Shown here piece by piece: positions 39,488 through 48,918 of a DNA stretch of 64,000 nt (position 1 is its first letter; each line of letters starts with the position of its first letter). Made by a program: the position numbers and the translations under genes. The DNA is from Adhaeribacter pallidiroseus (GTDB taxonomy: Bacteria > Bacteroidota > Bacteroidia > Cytophagales > Hymenobacteraceae), in NCBI RefSeq assembly GCF_003340495.1, contig NZ_QASA01000001.1, positions 4,650,001-4,714,000 of the forward strand, written 5' to 3'. The notes under the pieces are model-generated. The model did not search any database and was not told where the DNA came from. It saw only the letters and a program-made list of their open reading frames with translations.

Positions 39488-40423
39488 ATGAATACTACCA
39501 GTCCTTTCCCGTTGATTGACCCCCACGTACACATGACTTCCCGGACCACTGACGATTATGAAGCCATGCGCCGGGCCGGTATTGTCGCGCTTATTGAACC
39601 TGCTTTCTGGATGGGACAACCGCGCACCGAAGCCGGCACCTTTAAAGATTATTACAGCCACCTGATTGGTTTCGAGCGTTTCCGGTCGAGTCAGTTTGGT
39701 ATTAAACATTACTGCACCATTGGTTTAAATTCTAAAGAAGCGAATAACGAAGCTTTAGCCGAACAGGTAATGGAACTGCTGCCCTTGTACGTAGCCAAAG
39801 AAGGCGTAGTAGGCGTGGGCGAAATTGGCTACGACGACCAAACCGCTGCCGAAGATAAATACTACCGCTTACAGCTCGAAATAGCCAAAGAAGTAAACCT
39901 GCCGGTACAAATCCATACGCCGCACCGCGACAAGAAAAAAGGCACCCTGCGCAGCATGGAAGTAGCCCTGGAACACGGCCTAGACCCCGGCATGGTAATC
40001 GTGGATCATAACAACGAAGAAACCGTGAAGGACGTGCTGGACCGGGGCTTTTGGGCCGCGTTTACCATTTATCCGCATACCAAAATGGGCAACGAGCGCA
40101 TGGTAGAAATTGTAAAACAATACGGCCCCGAAAGAGTCATGATTAACTCGGCTGCCGACTGGGGCATCAGCGATCCGTTGGCCGTGCCTAAAACCGTAGC
40201 CTTAATGCTGGAACGTGGGATACCCGAAGAGCAGGTGCAGTTGGTAAGTTACGGTAACGCCTTAGCTGCCTTTGGCCAAAGCGGACAAATGCCGGAAAGC
40301 GACTGGCTCGAAGCCCAACCTATTGATCAAAGTCAGAAATTTTCGGGCAGTTCTATTTTACGCGGTGGCCAAACGCCCCGCATTGATGAAGCTAACACCC
40401 CTACTTCTAATATCATCCGCTAA
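39488..40423 (+). CDS. eboB: EboB, TatD-like metal-dependent hydrolase
   Basis: A 311-residue TIM-barrel metal hydrolase of the TatD/amidohydrolase superfamily. Metal ligands are visible in order: DPHVHM (residues about 12-16), VGEIGYDD (Glu), QIHTPHRDK (His), VIVDHNN (His) and INSAADWG (Asp). The active site looks intact, so it should be an enzyme; its substrate in the Ebo pathway is unknown. It is preceded by a 280-bp gap with a decayed GTTGTTCGTTATTA repeat and followed by eboC after 15 bp. Confidence 0.87.
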   Translation: MNTTSPFPLIDPHVHMTSRTTDDYEAMRRAGIVALIEPAFWMGQPRTEAGTFKDYYSHLIGFERFRSSQFGIKHYCTIGLNSKEANNEALAEQVMELLPLYVAKEGVVGVGEIGYDDQTAAEDKYYRLQLEIAKEVNLPVQIHTPHRDKKKGTLRSMEVALEHGLDPGMVIVDHNNEETVKDVLDRGFWAAFTIYPHTKMGNERMVEIVKQYGPERVMINSAADWGISDPLAVPKTVALMLERGIPEEQVQLVSYGNALAAFGQSGQMPESDWLEAQPIDQSQKFSGSSILRGGQTPRIDEANTPTSNIIR

Positions 40424-40438
40424 ACTTAACGCTTGCTT

Positions 40439-41359
40439 ATGAACCGCATTTTTGCGCATCTGGTGCTTATGCGCCCGGCTAACATTGTTACGGCCATTGC
40501 CGATATTATGGCGGGTTTTGCCGCGGCCGGCGCCGTACGCTTGATTCAGCAAGAAGTTGGTTCGGCTTACGGCTCTTTGTACCACCCGCTCGCTTCGGAC
40601 TTAGGCTGGCTGGTTTTATCTACCATTGGTTTATACGGTGGCGGCGTGGTATTTAACGATGTATTTGATGCGGAGTTAGATAAAGTAGAGCGCCCGGAAC
40701 GACCCATTCCTAGCGGTGCCGCCACCAAGGCCAGTGCTGCTACTTTAGGTGCTTTATTACTGTTACTGGGTATTGGAGCAGCATTTGTGGTATCTACCAC
40801 CAGCGGTGTTATTGCCGCAGTGGTGGCGGGCTTAGCCTTATTGTACGATGCCTGGGGGAAACACCAGGGGTTTCTCGGGCCGATTAACATGGGCGCTTGC
40901 CGGGGTGGCAATTTACTTCTGGGTATGAGTGCCGTTACTTCCAGCCTGGAGCATTATTGGTACCTGGCCTTTATCCCGATTGTGTACATTGCCAACATTA
41001 CGGTTATTAGCCGCGGCGAAGTACACGGCGGCAGCCGGCCTATTTTACAGGCTGCCGTGGCCTTATACGTGCTGGTATTTTTAAGTATTGGTGCTCTCTC
41101 ATTTCTACCCCATTTTTCTTTACTAACCGCCTTGCCTTTTGCTTTGCTTTTTGCTTACTTGATATTGCTGCCTTTGTTAAAAGCCGTAAAAACCTTGCAA
41201 CCCCAAGAAATACGCTTGGCGGTAAAAGCCGGGGTATTATCTTTAATTATCATGGATGCCACCCTGGCGGCGGGTTTTGCGGGTTGGTTGTACGGGCTGG
41301 CAGTATTATTGCTTTTTCCGGTATCGCGGTTTATGGCCAAACAATTTGCGGTTACCTAG
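40439..41359 (+). CDS. eboC: EboC, UbiA-family prenyltransferase
   Basis: Integral membrane prenyltransferase of the UbiA superfamily, about 307 residues with eight to nine hydrophobic helices. The first Asp-rich site NDVFDAELDKVERPERPIPSG is complete and the second (LYDAWGKHQG) is present, so it should bind prenyl diphosphate with Mg. The ATG at 40439 is used; a TTG two codons earlier is also open. In Ebo clusters this enzyme is expected to attach an isoprenoid to a small precursor. About 140 bp separate it from eboD. Confidence 0.9.
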   Translation: MNRIFAHLVLMRPANIVTAIADIMAGFAAAGAVRLIQQEVGSAYGSLYHPLASDLGWLVLSTIGLYGGGVVFNDVFDAELDKVERPERPIPSGAATKASAATLGALLLLLGIGAAFVVSTTSGVIAAVVAGLALLYDAWGKHQGFLGPINMGACRGGNLLLGMSAVTSSLEHYWYLAFIPIVYIANITVISRGEVHGGSRPILQAAVALYVLVFLSIGALSFLPHFSLLTALPFALLFAYLILLPLLKAVKTLQPQEIRLAVKAGVLSLIIMDATLAAGFAGWLYGLAVLLLFPVSRFMAKQFAVT

Positions 41360-41499
41360 CCCATAAGTCAGGTACCGCTTGTTAACAGATTAAATTATAA
41401 TTAAAAAACGTTTCGTACAAAACCACTTTTTTATTTTTAATTTTGTTATCTGTACAATAATAGGCCGTGATAAAAGCGGCAATTTTTTAAATCTTATTC

Positions 41500-42674
41500 A
41501 TGCAGATATACCCGATCCAGCAGACATTTCAGGTAACGTATCATTATACCGTACACTTTACCGAAAACTTATTTTCTATCCGGAATTCTTTATTACGCGA
41601 TGTAATAGCCAGCGGCGGCGAAGGAACCCGGAAAGTTTTTTTTGTGGTAGACCATCACGTAGCCGAAGCGCTGCCGGCTTTAACCGCCGATATCAAAAAT
41701 ATACCACGCATTATGCCGATACTTTACAACTTGCCGCTGATTCTTTGATTATTCCGGGAGGCGAACAATGCAAAAATGACCCCGCGTACGTGGATCAGGT
41801 GATTGATGTGATTAACGAAAAAGGCATCGACCGGCATTCGTACGTACTGGCCATTGGCGGCGGCGCTTTGTTAGATATGGTGGGGTATGCTTGTGGGATA
41901 GCGCACCGGGGTATCCGCCACATTCGCATTCCTACTACCGTTTTATCGCAAGACGATTCGGGCGTGGGTGTAAAAAACAGCATTAACGCCTACGGTAAAA
42001 AGAATTTTCTGGGCACCTTTACGCCCCCCTTTGCCGTAATCAACGACTTCCATTTTCTGCGTACCTTAACGCACCGCGAATGGCGGGCCGGTATTGCCGA
42101 AGCCATTAAGGTAGCGCTCATTAAGGATGCCGATTTTTTTAAATTTTTGCAGGAAAACACGCAGAAACTGGCCGAACGCGATATGGCCGCCATGCAGTAC
42201 CTCATTCACCGGTGCGCCGAAATGCACGTGCAGCACATTGCCAGCGGCGACCCCTTCGAGAAAGGTTCTTCGCGGCCTTTGGATTTTGGGCACTGGTCGG
42301 CGCACAAAATGGAGCAGCTCAGCAATTACCGCATTCGCCACGGCGAAGCGGTAGCCATGGGTATTGCTTTGGATTCCACGTACTCCTATTTAAAAGGCAT
42401 GCTTACCGAGGAAGAACTAAAACAAATTCTGGAAGTAATTACCGGCGTTGGTTTTGAGTTATTTGCCCCCGAAATGCTTTCGCACCTGGAAGACGATACG
42501 CACCCGCAAAGTTTACTGCGCGGTTTACAGGAATTCCGCGAACACTTGGGTGGTCAGTTAACCATTATGCTGTTGGCTAAAATAGGCCATGGCGTAGAAG
42601 TACACGAGATTGATAACGAGATTATGATTGCCGCCATCGAGCAACTCCGCCACCACGCGGAAGCTACTGTGTAG
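41500..42674 (+). CDS. eboD: EboD, 3-dehydroquinate synthase-like, frameshifted
   Basis: Sugar-phosphate cyclase of the dehydroquinate synthase family, about 391 residues when joined. Frame 1 (ATG 41500, MQIYPIQQTF) contains the N-terminal nucleotide-binding part and loses frame after TADIKN; frame 2 (from 41745, IIPGGEQCKND) carries IGGGALLDMVGYACG, TTVLSQDDSGVGVKNSINAYGKKN and the metal ligands Glu (EAIKVALIKD), His (DFGHWSAHKME) and His (RHGEAVAMG). Adding one A to the A5 at 41695-41699 gives KKYTTHYADTLQLAADSL and joins them. The cyclised product of this enzyme is probably the prenyl acceptor of EboC. Confidence 0.83.
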
Positions 42675-42697
42675 ATAAATTTTTAAAAATTTACCCG

Positions 42698-42745
42698 AGC
42701 TGGTTAAAACTTATCTGGAAACAGGTGGTTTAACCAGCTTTTTTA
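42698..42745 (+). terminator. Intrinsic terminator of the ebo cluster
   Basis: 11-bp perfect stem AGCTGGTTAAA (42698-42708) and complement (42729-42739), 20-base loop, followed by T-run. It closes the cluster after eboD. Confidence 0.88.
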
Positions 42746-42775
42746 TTTTGTTCTGAAATTTGATAACCAGTAGCA

Positions 42776-43672
42776 TTACCTATCTTTCATGTAATCGTCA
42801 TAAACTTCTTTATTACTGTAGTATAAACTATTGTTTTTGGGGTTCTTTTTAAGTTTTTCCACAAAATCTTTTTCAAAGTAGTTTTCAATATCTTTTGGTT
42901 TTAGCATCTCCAACTTATCTATATTTTCTTGGTCGAACCCAAAGAACAAAGCTCCAGTTACGCTACATGCAACTATGCTATCAAGCTTTATAGTCGTTCG
43001 ACCAGATTGGCTTTCCAGAATACTGGAAAGTGCTCTAATATCTGCCCGAAATTCAGGTATGTAAAAATGCAAGTAGAAGAGCGAATCATGTAAGCTTTTT
43101 GATAATGTGTCGCTGCTAAATGTGGGGTTCATCCGATTGAACAATTCTTCTTTATTAAACTCCAATACAAATGCTTGATCTACGTCAGCCTGAATGTTTA
43201 CGCCCTTCTTAGGTAAAGTAGTGGCACAAAATGAAAAAACTGAAATAAATGCCAGTAAGTTAACTGTAATACTTTGCTGGTTTATTCCTTTATAAATTTT
43301 AGAGTTAAAATAATTAAAAGAAAGAGGAAGTATAATAAGCGTTAAAAGGTCAGAATAATCAATTGTCCGATAAAATTCAATTCCGATATTATTCCAAAAA
43401 TTAAAAAGTGGTTGAGAAACAGGTAATTTCCAGAAGGTGAACAGAATTCCTGTTAGAAGGTATATTAATAGGTTAAAGCGGGGAAGTAGTGCAGAGAAGA
43501 AATACGGAAAAATAAAAAGGCCGGCAATATCAGAAAGCTTACCAGTTATTTCATTTGCAAACTCGTATTTAGCATAGAAATCATTTACCAACAAAGTTCC
43601 TAGTCCAATTAAGAAAAGAGGATCCTTTACTTTCCCAAGTTGTGTCGTGCTGTTAACTTTATCCGTAATCAC
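42776..43672 (-). CDS. Hypothetical membrane protein, AT-rich
   Basis: A 298-residue protein, not recognised. The N-terminal half has about five hydrophobic segments and contains the phrase FANEITGKLSDIAGLFIFPY, an intramembrane-like motif seen in other hypothetical proteins. A further hydrophobic segment (about 130-145) is followed by a soluble, mostly charged C-terminal half (about 155-298). Its A/T content is noticeably higher than that of neighbouring genes, suggesting acquisition. Nothing nearby suggests a role. Confidence 0.6.
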   Translation of the reverse strand: MITDKVNSTTQLGKVKDPLFLIGLGTLLVNDFYAKYEFANEITGKLSDIAGLFIFPYFFSALLPRFNLLIYLLTGILFTFWKLPVSQPLFNFWNNIGIEFYRTIDYSDLLTLIILPLSFNYFNSKIYKGINQQSITVNLLAFISVFSFCATTLPKKGVNIQADVDQAFVLEFNKEELFNRMNPTFSSDTLSKSLHDSLFYLHFYIPEFRADIRALSSILESQSGRTTIKLDSIVACSVTGALFFGFDQENIDKLEMLKPKDIENYFEKDFVEKLKKNPKNNSLYYSNKEVYDDYMKDR

Positions 43673-43702
43673 AGTAATTTTGAAGACGCTAAATTTTTAA
43701 AT

Positions 43703-44056
43703 TTACTCCGTCTTTTTCGCCCCAGACTGAAAAATCTGATCCATTAAAATCCACTTATCGCCTGCTTTGGCCCAGGGCAAGGGCACTTGGTATTTCCACA
43801 TGAGTTGTTCCCAGTCCTGCACTTTAGGCACTGTAGCATCTAACGCGGCCTTTTTCTCGAAGGTAAAATCATCGTCGGTGTCCATAATCATAAACATGCG
43901 GGTACCGGTCCGGTATATTTGTAGATTAGTAATGCCGGCATCCCGGTCATTTTGGGTTACTTCGGGCCAATCGTTGCCGGGGCTGTGATAGTTTTCGTAC
44001 TCCTGGATTAATTCCGGATCATCTACTAAGTCTAAAGCAAAGCAAAATCGCTGCAT
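43703..44056 (-). CDS. L-rhamnose/L-fucose mutarotase-like protein (paralog 1)
   Basis: A 117-residue protein of the L-rhamnose mutarotase / DUF718 family, which interconverts the anomers of a deoxy sugar. Visible blocks: FALDLVDDPELIQEYENYH, ITNLQIYRTGTRMFMIMDTDDDF, ATVPKVQDWEQLMW and KWILMDQIF. The His of the YENYH block and the later aspartates form the family active site. It is last in a four-gene minus-strand set (aldo/keto reductase, Zn dehydrogenase, isomerase, this). A close paralog is on the plus strand at 50179. The sugar is uncertain. Confidence 0.85.
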   Translation of the reverse strand: MQRFCFALDLVDDPELIQEYENYHSPGNDWPEVTQNDRDAGITNLQIYRTGTRMFMIMDTDDDFTFEKKAALDATVPKVQDWEQLMWKYQVPLPWAKAGDKWILMDQIFQSGAKKTE

Positions 44057-44082
44057 AATTTGGGGTGGGCTTGAATACCTTA

Positions 44083-44901
44083 CTAATTTTTAAAAAATTT
44101 GTGGAATGCCTTTATAGTTTGCTGGGCTGCTTCGTCCGGATTAGGCCAGGGCAAAGCTTCGGCGGATACATACCCGTTGTAATTTATTTCTTGCAAAGTT
44201 TTAGCAATTTCGGCAACTGCTGTATGCCCCAAGCCAACTGGTCGACGGTTACTATCGGCAAAGTGAATGTGGCCAATAGAAGATTCGTTCTGCCGGATGC
44301 TTTCCGTTAAAGAACTTTCCTCGATGTTCATGTGAAACAAATCGGCTAATAATTTTACGTTCCGGGTTTTCAAAGAATTTAAAAATTCGGCACCATCGCT
44401 CAAGCTATTCAGTAAATTCGTCTCGTAGCGGTTCAAAGGCTCGTAAATTAAGGGAACTTCTCGGGCTACCGCTGCTTCGCCCAGAAAATTTAATCCTTCT
44501 GCCAGCCACTCCATCGCCTGCTCGCGCTCCACTCCGGCTACTATGTTGCCTTGCATCGAGCCGATAATGGCAAGAGCCTGAAACTGGGCACCAAAAGCAA
44601 TCATATCCGCGATAAAAGTAGTGGCTTGTTGCCGGATAGCCGGATCAGGATCAGTTAAAGTGAAGCCTTGAATAACTTTACCCGCTCCCGTACCCACGGC
44701 TGCTAATTTAAGTCCGGATTGCTCCAACAAAGTAGTTAATGTGGCTGGATCTATAGCATCCGCAGAAGCCGTAAAAAGCTCAATTCCTTCAAACCCCAAC
44801 TGAGCAGCTTTAGTTATACTGGTTTCCAGATTTTCCCAATAAATCCAAGGACCAGTTTTTATCTGGGGCACCAAGGCAATGGTTACACAAGATTTTATCA
44901 T
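44083..44901 (-). CDS. Sugar phosphate isomerase/epimerase family protein (hydroxypyruvate isomerase-like)
   Basis: A 272-residue TIM barrel of the AP-endonuclease-2/xylose-isomerase-like superfamily. Glu/His/Asp metal positions are suggested by PLIYEPLNRYETNLL, LLADLFHMNIEE, IGHIHFADSNRR and VSAEALPWPNP. No signal peptide. It ends 26 bp before the mutarotase. The real substrate (a ketose or keto-acid) is not known. A similar domain is EboE, but this gene faces away from the ebo operon and belongs to the sugar set. Confidence 0.82.
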   Translation of the reverse strand: MIKSCVTIALVPQIKTGPWIYWENLETSITKAAQLGFEGIELFTASADAIDPATLTTLLEQSGLKLAAVGTGAGKVIQGFTLTDPDPAIRQQATTFIADMIAFGAQFQALAIIGSMQGNIVAGVEREQAMEWLAEGLNFLGEAAVAREVPLIYEPLNRYETNLLNSLSDGAEFLNSLKTRNVKLLADLFHMNIEESSLTESIRQNESSIGHIHFADSNRRPVGLGHTAVAEIAKTLQEINYNGYVSAEALPWPNPDEAAQQTIKAFHKFFKN

Positions 44902-45006
44902 GTATTTTTAGTTAGAGCGAGTTGGAACTAGTTTATTTTAATTTTTGCTTCTGGTAGTCCACTCTAGAAACTTAGTCTCGTATCTCCAATCAAAATACGG
45001 GTGTTT

Positions 45007-46026
45007 TTACCTTTCAAAATCTACCATTATTTTAGTAATAGGGCCCGGATTATCCGACCAGGCCGCCAAGGCAGCACCAGCCTCGTCGATTGTTACTACT
45101 TTTGAAATAACCGCATCTACCGGAAATTTGCCAGATTCCAGGTAGCTGATTACTTCCGGAAATTCGCCGAGGCAATTACGGGAACCCAAAATTTCAATTT
45201 CTTTACGTACAAAAATGCCCGTGTTAAATTCGACGGGCTTTTTAGCGTAACCGATGCAAACTACTCGGCCGGTGTAGGCTACTTCTTCTACCGCGGCCCG
45301 GTACGTTTGCGGACTGCCCACGGCTTCAATAATAACATCCGGCCCGTCGCCATCGGTAATATCGGCTAAAGCTTGGTGCAGGTCTACTTTGGTGGTGTTA
45401 ATGGTGTGCGCCACGCCAATCTTTTGGGCAATTTCCATTTTAGAATCGGCGATATCAATGGCAATTACTCTGGCGCCGCGGTTCACGGAGGCGGCTAATG
45501 CTCCCAGGCCCACAATGCCGCAACCAATTACGGCCACTGTATCTTTTTCAGAAACCCGACCCCGAGCCGCCGCGTGAAAGCCTACCGTGAGCGGTTCCAC
45601 CAGAGCCAGTTCCCGGAGCGATAATTTATCGGAAGCGAATAAATTTTTCCAATGAATGCTGATGTAGTCGGTCATGGCGCCGGGCCGGCGCACGCCCATG
45701 GTTTTATTATCCTGACAGGCATTCGGGCGGCCTTTCCGGCAGGATATGCAAGTGCCGCAGTTTAAATACGGGTAGACCGTTACCCGCATGCCGGGCTTAA
45801 ACTCCGCTGGCACCGCGCTACCCACTTGTTCAATGGTAGCGCCCACTTCGTGACCCAGAATATTGGGATATTCCTGCAATTCAAATAAGCCCCGGAAGCC
45901 ATTTAAATCGCCGCCGCAAAAACCTACCATGCCGATGCGTAACAAAACTTCGTCAGGATTGGGTATCATAGGCTCTACTGTCCGTACTTCGGTTTTCCCG
46001 GGTTCCATTAAAAATAAAGCTTTCAT
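45007..46026 (-). CDS. Zinc-dependent medium-chain alcohol/sugar dehydrogenase
   Basis: NAD(P)-dependent dehydrogenase of the zinc MDR family, 339 residues. The catalytic zinc site is in MVGFCGGDLNGF and GHEVG; the structural zinc cluster is CGTCISCRKGRPNAC. The Rossmann motif is GCGIVGLGALA at about residue 170. It starts 15 bp after the aldo/keto reductase ends, so they are co-transcribed. It likely oxidises a sugar alcohol or aldonate in the same pathway. A divergent paralog is at 48919. Confidence 0.87.
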   Translation of the reverse strand: MKALFLMEPGKTEVRTVEPMIPNPDEVLLRIGMVGFCGGDLNGFRGLFELQEYPNILGHEVGATIEQVGSAVPAEFKPGMRVTVYPYLNCGTCISCRKGRPNACQDNKTMGVRRPGAMTDYISIHWKNLFASDKLSLRELALVEPLTVGFHAAARGRVSEKDTVAVIGCGIVGLGALAASVNRGARVIAIDIADSKMEIAQKIGVAHTINTTKVDLHQALADITDGDGPDVIIEAVGSPQTYRAAVEEVAYTGRVVCIGYAKKPVEFNTGIFVRKEIEILGSRNCLGEFPEVISYLESGKFPVDAVISKVVTIDEAGAALAAWSDNPGPITKIMVDFER

Positions 46027-46041
46027 AAGCGGTTCATTCGT

Positions 46042-46983
46042 TTATTTTTTAGGAATATTATTTTCTGGTCGGCCTTCATACCACATCTGGTTTTTAACCG
46101 GAGCTACCATTTTTAAAATTTTTTCTAGCAAGTCGGCCGGTATTTGTAAATCTAAGGCCTTTAGATTTTGCTGTACCTGCCTTGTTTCCGACATGCCCAC
46201 GATAGTAGTAGCAATAGCCAGATGATCAACGGCGTATTTAATAGCTACATCACTTAGATTTACGCCATAGCTTGCGCACAATTGTAGGAGTTTGGGTTGC
46301 ACGTCTTTGACAGCCTGCGGCGAGCGGTGCCAATCGGGCAAAGGCGCATCCGAAAGAATTCGTTGCATTAAAGGCGCTGCATTCATTAAACCAAAGCCTT
46401 TCTCTTGAGACAGCGGCACTAGTTCGTCGTTAATTTCATCGGCAAGCAAGTTGTAATGCGCCCACGAAAGCATCGTATCCAGTTCCACTTGCCGGGCAAT
46501 TTCGGCGAGGTAACGCACTGGTAAACCCGTAATACCTATAAAGCGGGCTTTGCCCATTTTTTTAATTTTTTGAACGGCCGGGATGGCTTCTTGCAATAGC
46601 TGCTGCTTATCTACAAACTCAATATCGTGGAGCTGCAAAACATCTACGTAATCAGTTTTTAACCTTGCCAGCGATTCATCAATGCTTTTCAGAATCCGGT
46701 TATACGAAAAATTAAAATCCTGTAAACCATAGCGACCGCATTTAGTGGCCAGCAAAATCTCTTGGCGTTTTCCGGCTAAGGCTCTACCTAACCGTTCCTC
46801 GGCCAGTGTTAAACCATAAAAAGGAGAAACATCAAAAAAATTAATGCCGTTGGCAATGGCGTAATGCACGGCTCTTACACCTTCTTTTTCGTCGGCTACA
46901 TCAAACACGTTACCTAAAGGCGATGCGCCAAAGCCCAGAACCGATACCTCTAAACCCGTTTTACCTAATGTACGATGTTCCAT
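46042..46983 (-). CDS. Aldo/keto reductase, L-galactose/L-fucose dehydrogenase-like
   Basis: A 313-residue (beta/alpha)8 NAD(P)-dependent oxidoreductase. AKR tetrad features are present: FFDVSPFYG (Asp and Tyr), LATKCGRY (Lys) and LQLHDIEFV (His). The MEHRTLGKTGLEVSVLGFGASPLG start and the DVSPFYG block resemble plant L-galactose dehydrogenase and bacterial L-fucose dehydrogenases. Together with the mutarotase it supports an oxidative deoxyhexose or hexose pathway rather than the kinase route. First gene of the minus-strand set. Confidence 0.83.
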   Translation of the reverse strand: MEHRTLGKTGLEVSVLGFGASPLGNVFDVADEKEGVRAVHYAIANGINFFDVSPFYGLTLAEERLGRALAGKRQEILLATKCGRYGLQDFNFSYNRILKSIDESLARLKTDYVDVLQLHDIEFVDKQQLLQEAIPAVQKIKKMGKARFIGITGLPVRYLAEIARQVELDTMLSWAHYNLLADEINDELVPLSQEKGFGLMNAAPLMQRILSDAPLPDWHRSPQAVKDVQPKLLQLCASYGVNLSDVAIKYAVDHLAIATTIVGMSETRQVQQNLKALDLQIPADLLEKILKMVAPVKNQMWYEGRPENNIPKK

Positions 46984-47238
46984 TTTTCTTGTAGCGCGTT
47001 ATTCTAGGTTATTAAAATAAATCTTCTTTACATTTTTTAGGGCAAATTCCCGAATCCTGCTTAAGTTTAAAAATTTAAAAATCGGGCATACAAATTTAAA
47101 AAACTGCTTGCCTACTCCTCCAATTTCTTATTTTTTACCAAGTACTTTTATTTAAAATTTTGCCGCCGCGAACCAGTATAATGTTCTGGCTGGCTTCTAA
47201 CGTAAATTCTTTTTATTACGCATTCATCAAGAATCAGA

Positions 47239-48114
47239 TTAAACTTTGCCCAGTCGGTGTTGTTTCTGGTAGCTCTGGGGCGTACTGCCGGTAATGAGCT
47301 TGAAGTTCTTATGAAAACAGGTAAAGTTGTTAAACCCACTTTCATAACATAAATGCTTTACACTGTAGCGGTCCTCGATTAATAACTTACAGGCGTAGCC
47401 TACCCGCAACTCCAACAGAAACTGCGAGTATGTTTTCCCGGTTTTGGTTTTAAAATAACGACAAAACGAGTTTGGTGCCAGACCCGCTATTCCGGCTACT
47501 TCTTCTAAGTAAATCTTGCCCTTGAAATGCTTAAAGGTATAATCGTAAATGGCATTAATCCGCTCACTCTCTAACTCCGACAAGCTTCCCTGAAAACCCA
47601 TCGAAGAAAGTAGCGTAAACTCCTGGGTTTCGGCAATTACCAGCAAGCACTCCATTAAGCCCATGATGCGCACCGGACCTTCGGCCAGCAAGATTCGCTG
47701 AATCAATTTGCCCACTTGCTCCACCGCTTGCCCCGTTATCAGAATGCCACGTTTGGCCTTCTCCAACACCATCTTCAAGGGCAGATTCTCGGGCAAGTTT
47801 AAGAAAACCTCGCCCCAGAAGTGCTCGCCAAAGTGCACCACCGTGGAGAAGGCACTCGTGGGCGTTTGCTCCTGAAAATACACGTCATCGTAGCGCCAGT
47901 AATGGGGCAGGTTGGCGCCCACCAGAACAATGTCGTTGGCTTTAAACCGCTTGATATTATCGCCCACAAACTGGGTACCGCTGCCTTTATGAAAATGAAT
48001 GAGCTCTACCTCGGCGTGGTAGTGCCAGCAGTTGTTAATGTAGGGCACCTTGTCTTGGCGCACACTAAAAGAATACGCCGGACCAGGAGACACTTTGAGT
48101 AATTGCGGTTTCAT
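47239..48114 (-). CDS. AraC family transcriptional regulator with cupin sensor
   Basis: A 291-residue regulator: an N-terminal cupin (about 15-100, CWHYHAEVELIHFHKGSG, RFKANDIVLVGANLPHYW) and a C-terminal double helix-turn-helix (about 190-288, VAGIAGLAPNSFCRYFKTKTGKTYSQF, then YESGFNNFTCFHKNFK and GSTPQSYQ). Cupin-AraC proteins of this form usually respond to a sugar. It is oriented with, and about 255 bp upstream of, the aldo/keto reductase, and is the likely regulator of the locus on one or both sides. About 800 bp separate it from the divergent dehydrogenase. Confidence 0.88.
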   Translation of the reverse strand: MKPQLLKVSPGPAYSFSVRQDKVPYINNCWHYHAEVELIHFHKGSGTQFVGDNIKRFKANDIVLVGANLPHYWRYDDVYFQEQTPTSAFSTVVHFGEHFWGEVFLNLPENLPLKMVLEKAKRGILITGQAVEQVGKLIQRILLAEGPVRIMGLMECLLVIAETQEFTLLSSMGFQGSLSELESERINAIYDYTFKHFKGKIYLEEVAGIAGLAPNSFCRYFKTKTGKTYSQFLLELRVGYACKLLIEDRYSVKHLCYESGFNNFTCFHKNFKLITGSTPQSYQKQHRLGKV

Positions 48115-48918
48115 AGGTTTTAAATATGCCTAAAAAAATCAACAGCTCCGCTCCAGTGGTTAAAATAGCTTAATACTACGTTAAGAAATGCCGCGCAATT
48201 CTTTGCTGATTACTTTTTCTTTGATCTTAGCCAAGCGTAGTTTAAAGAGCTTTTATCGTCTTATTCACTTTTTGCTTTCTTTTACTTATCAGCATTTATA
48301 TTATAAAACAACCGCTTGGCAATTATCCTGATTACTTCTTTGTTCTGCTGGTGGAGTTTTGCGCTTAATATTAACCCTATCCTGATTCTAAATTTAAAAA
48401 AAAGCCCGTTAGCCTGGTAATAATTGCCAACAGTATGACTATTAAAAATAACCCACCCAATTTAATTGCTTTTTATGTAAAAATTATAGACGTAACAAGG
48501 GCAAAGAATTAATTCACCGGTAGTTTTATGCAGGCTTTTTAATTAACACGGAGTATTTTGATTGTAAATCAGGTTAAACCGGCTACCGAAGAAAATAAAG
48601 TTATCTTTAAATGGCGCGACGCTTTTTTGTTTTGTGCCAGGTGTTTAATATACTGCCCGCGGCGGCCTGCGTTCAGTTTGGACTGAACGCCCCGGGCGTA
48701 GTTAGCATTGCCCTAAATACCACTAGCTCCAAACGGACGAAAGAAAATGTACCTATGATCCAATGCCCTGGTACCAGCCGGGTTCTGGCGAGCCATGAAA
48801 GCATAAAAGCTTGTTCGAACGGATTATACTTTTTGGCCCGAAGAATAAGCAAACTACCAATTAGTAAAAACAGAGAAAGGCAAACAGAATTGAGCAAGCC
48901 TTAAAAGTTAAACAGAAT
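48115..48918. other. Large intergenic region with a short palindrome
   Basis: About 800 bp between divergent AraC and dehydrogenase genes. The first 480 bp are AT-rich; the last 300 bp are noticeably richer in G/C with frames on both strands, none recognisable. A palindrome GCGTTCAGT-TTGG-ACTGAACGC is at 48669-48690. It may be a regulatory region or hold a decayed gene. Confidence 0.5.

Noticed and set aside
44083-44901. eboE of the neighbouring ebo cluster
   Set aside because: It is on the opposite strand, after a terminator and an unrelated gene, and packed with the mutarotase and dehydrogenase genes.
48611-48904. 97-codon plus-strand gene before the dehydrogenase
   Set aside because: No domain, no signal, competing frame on the other strand; kept only as a finding.
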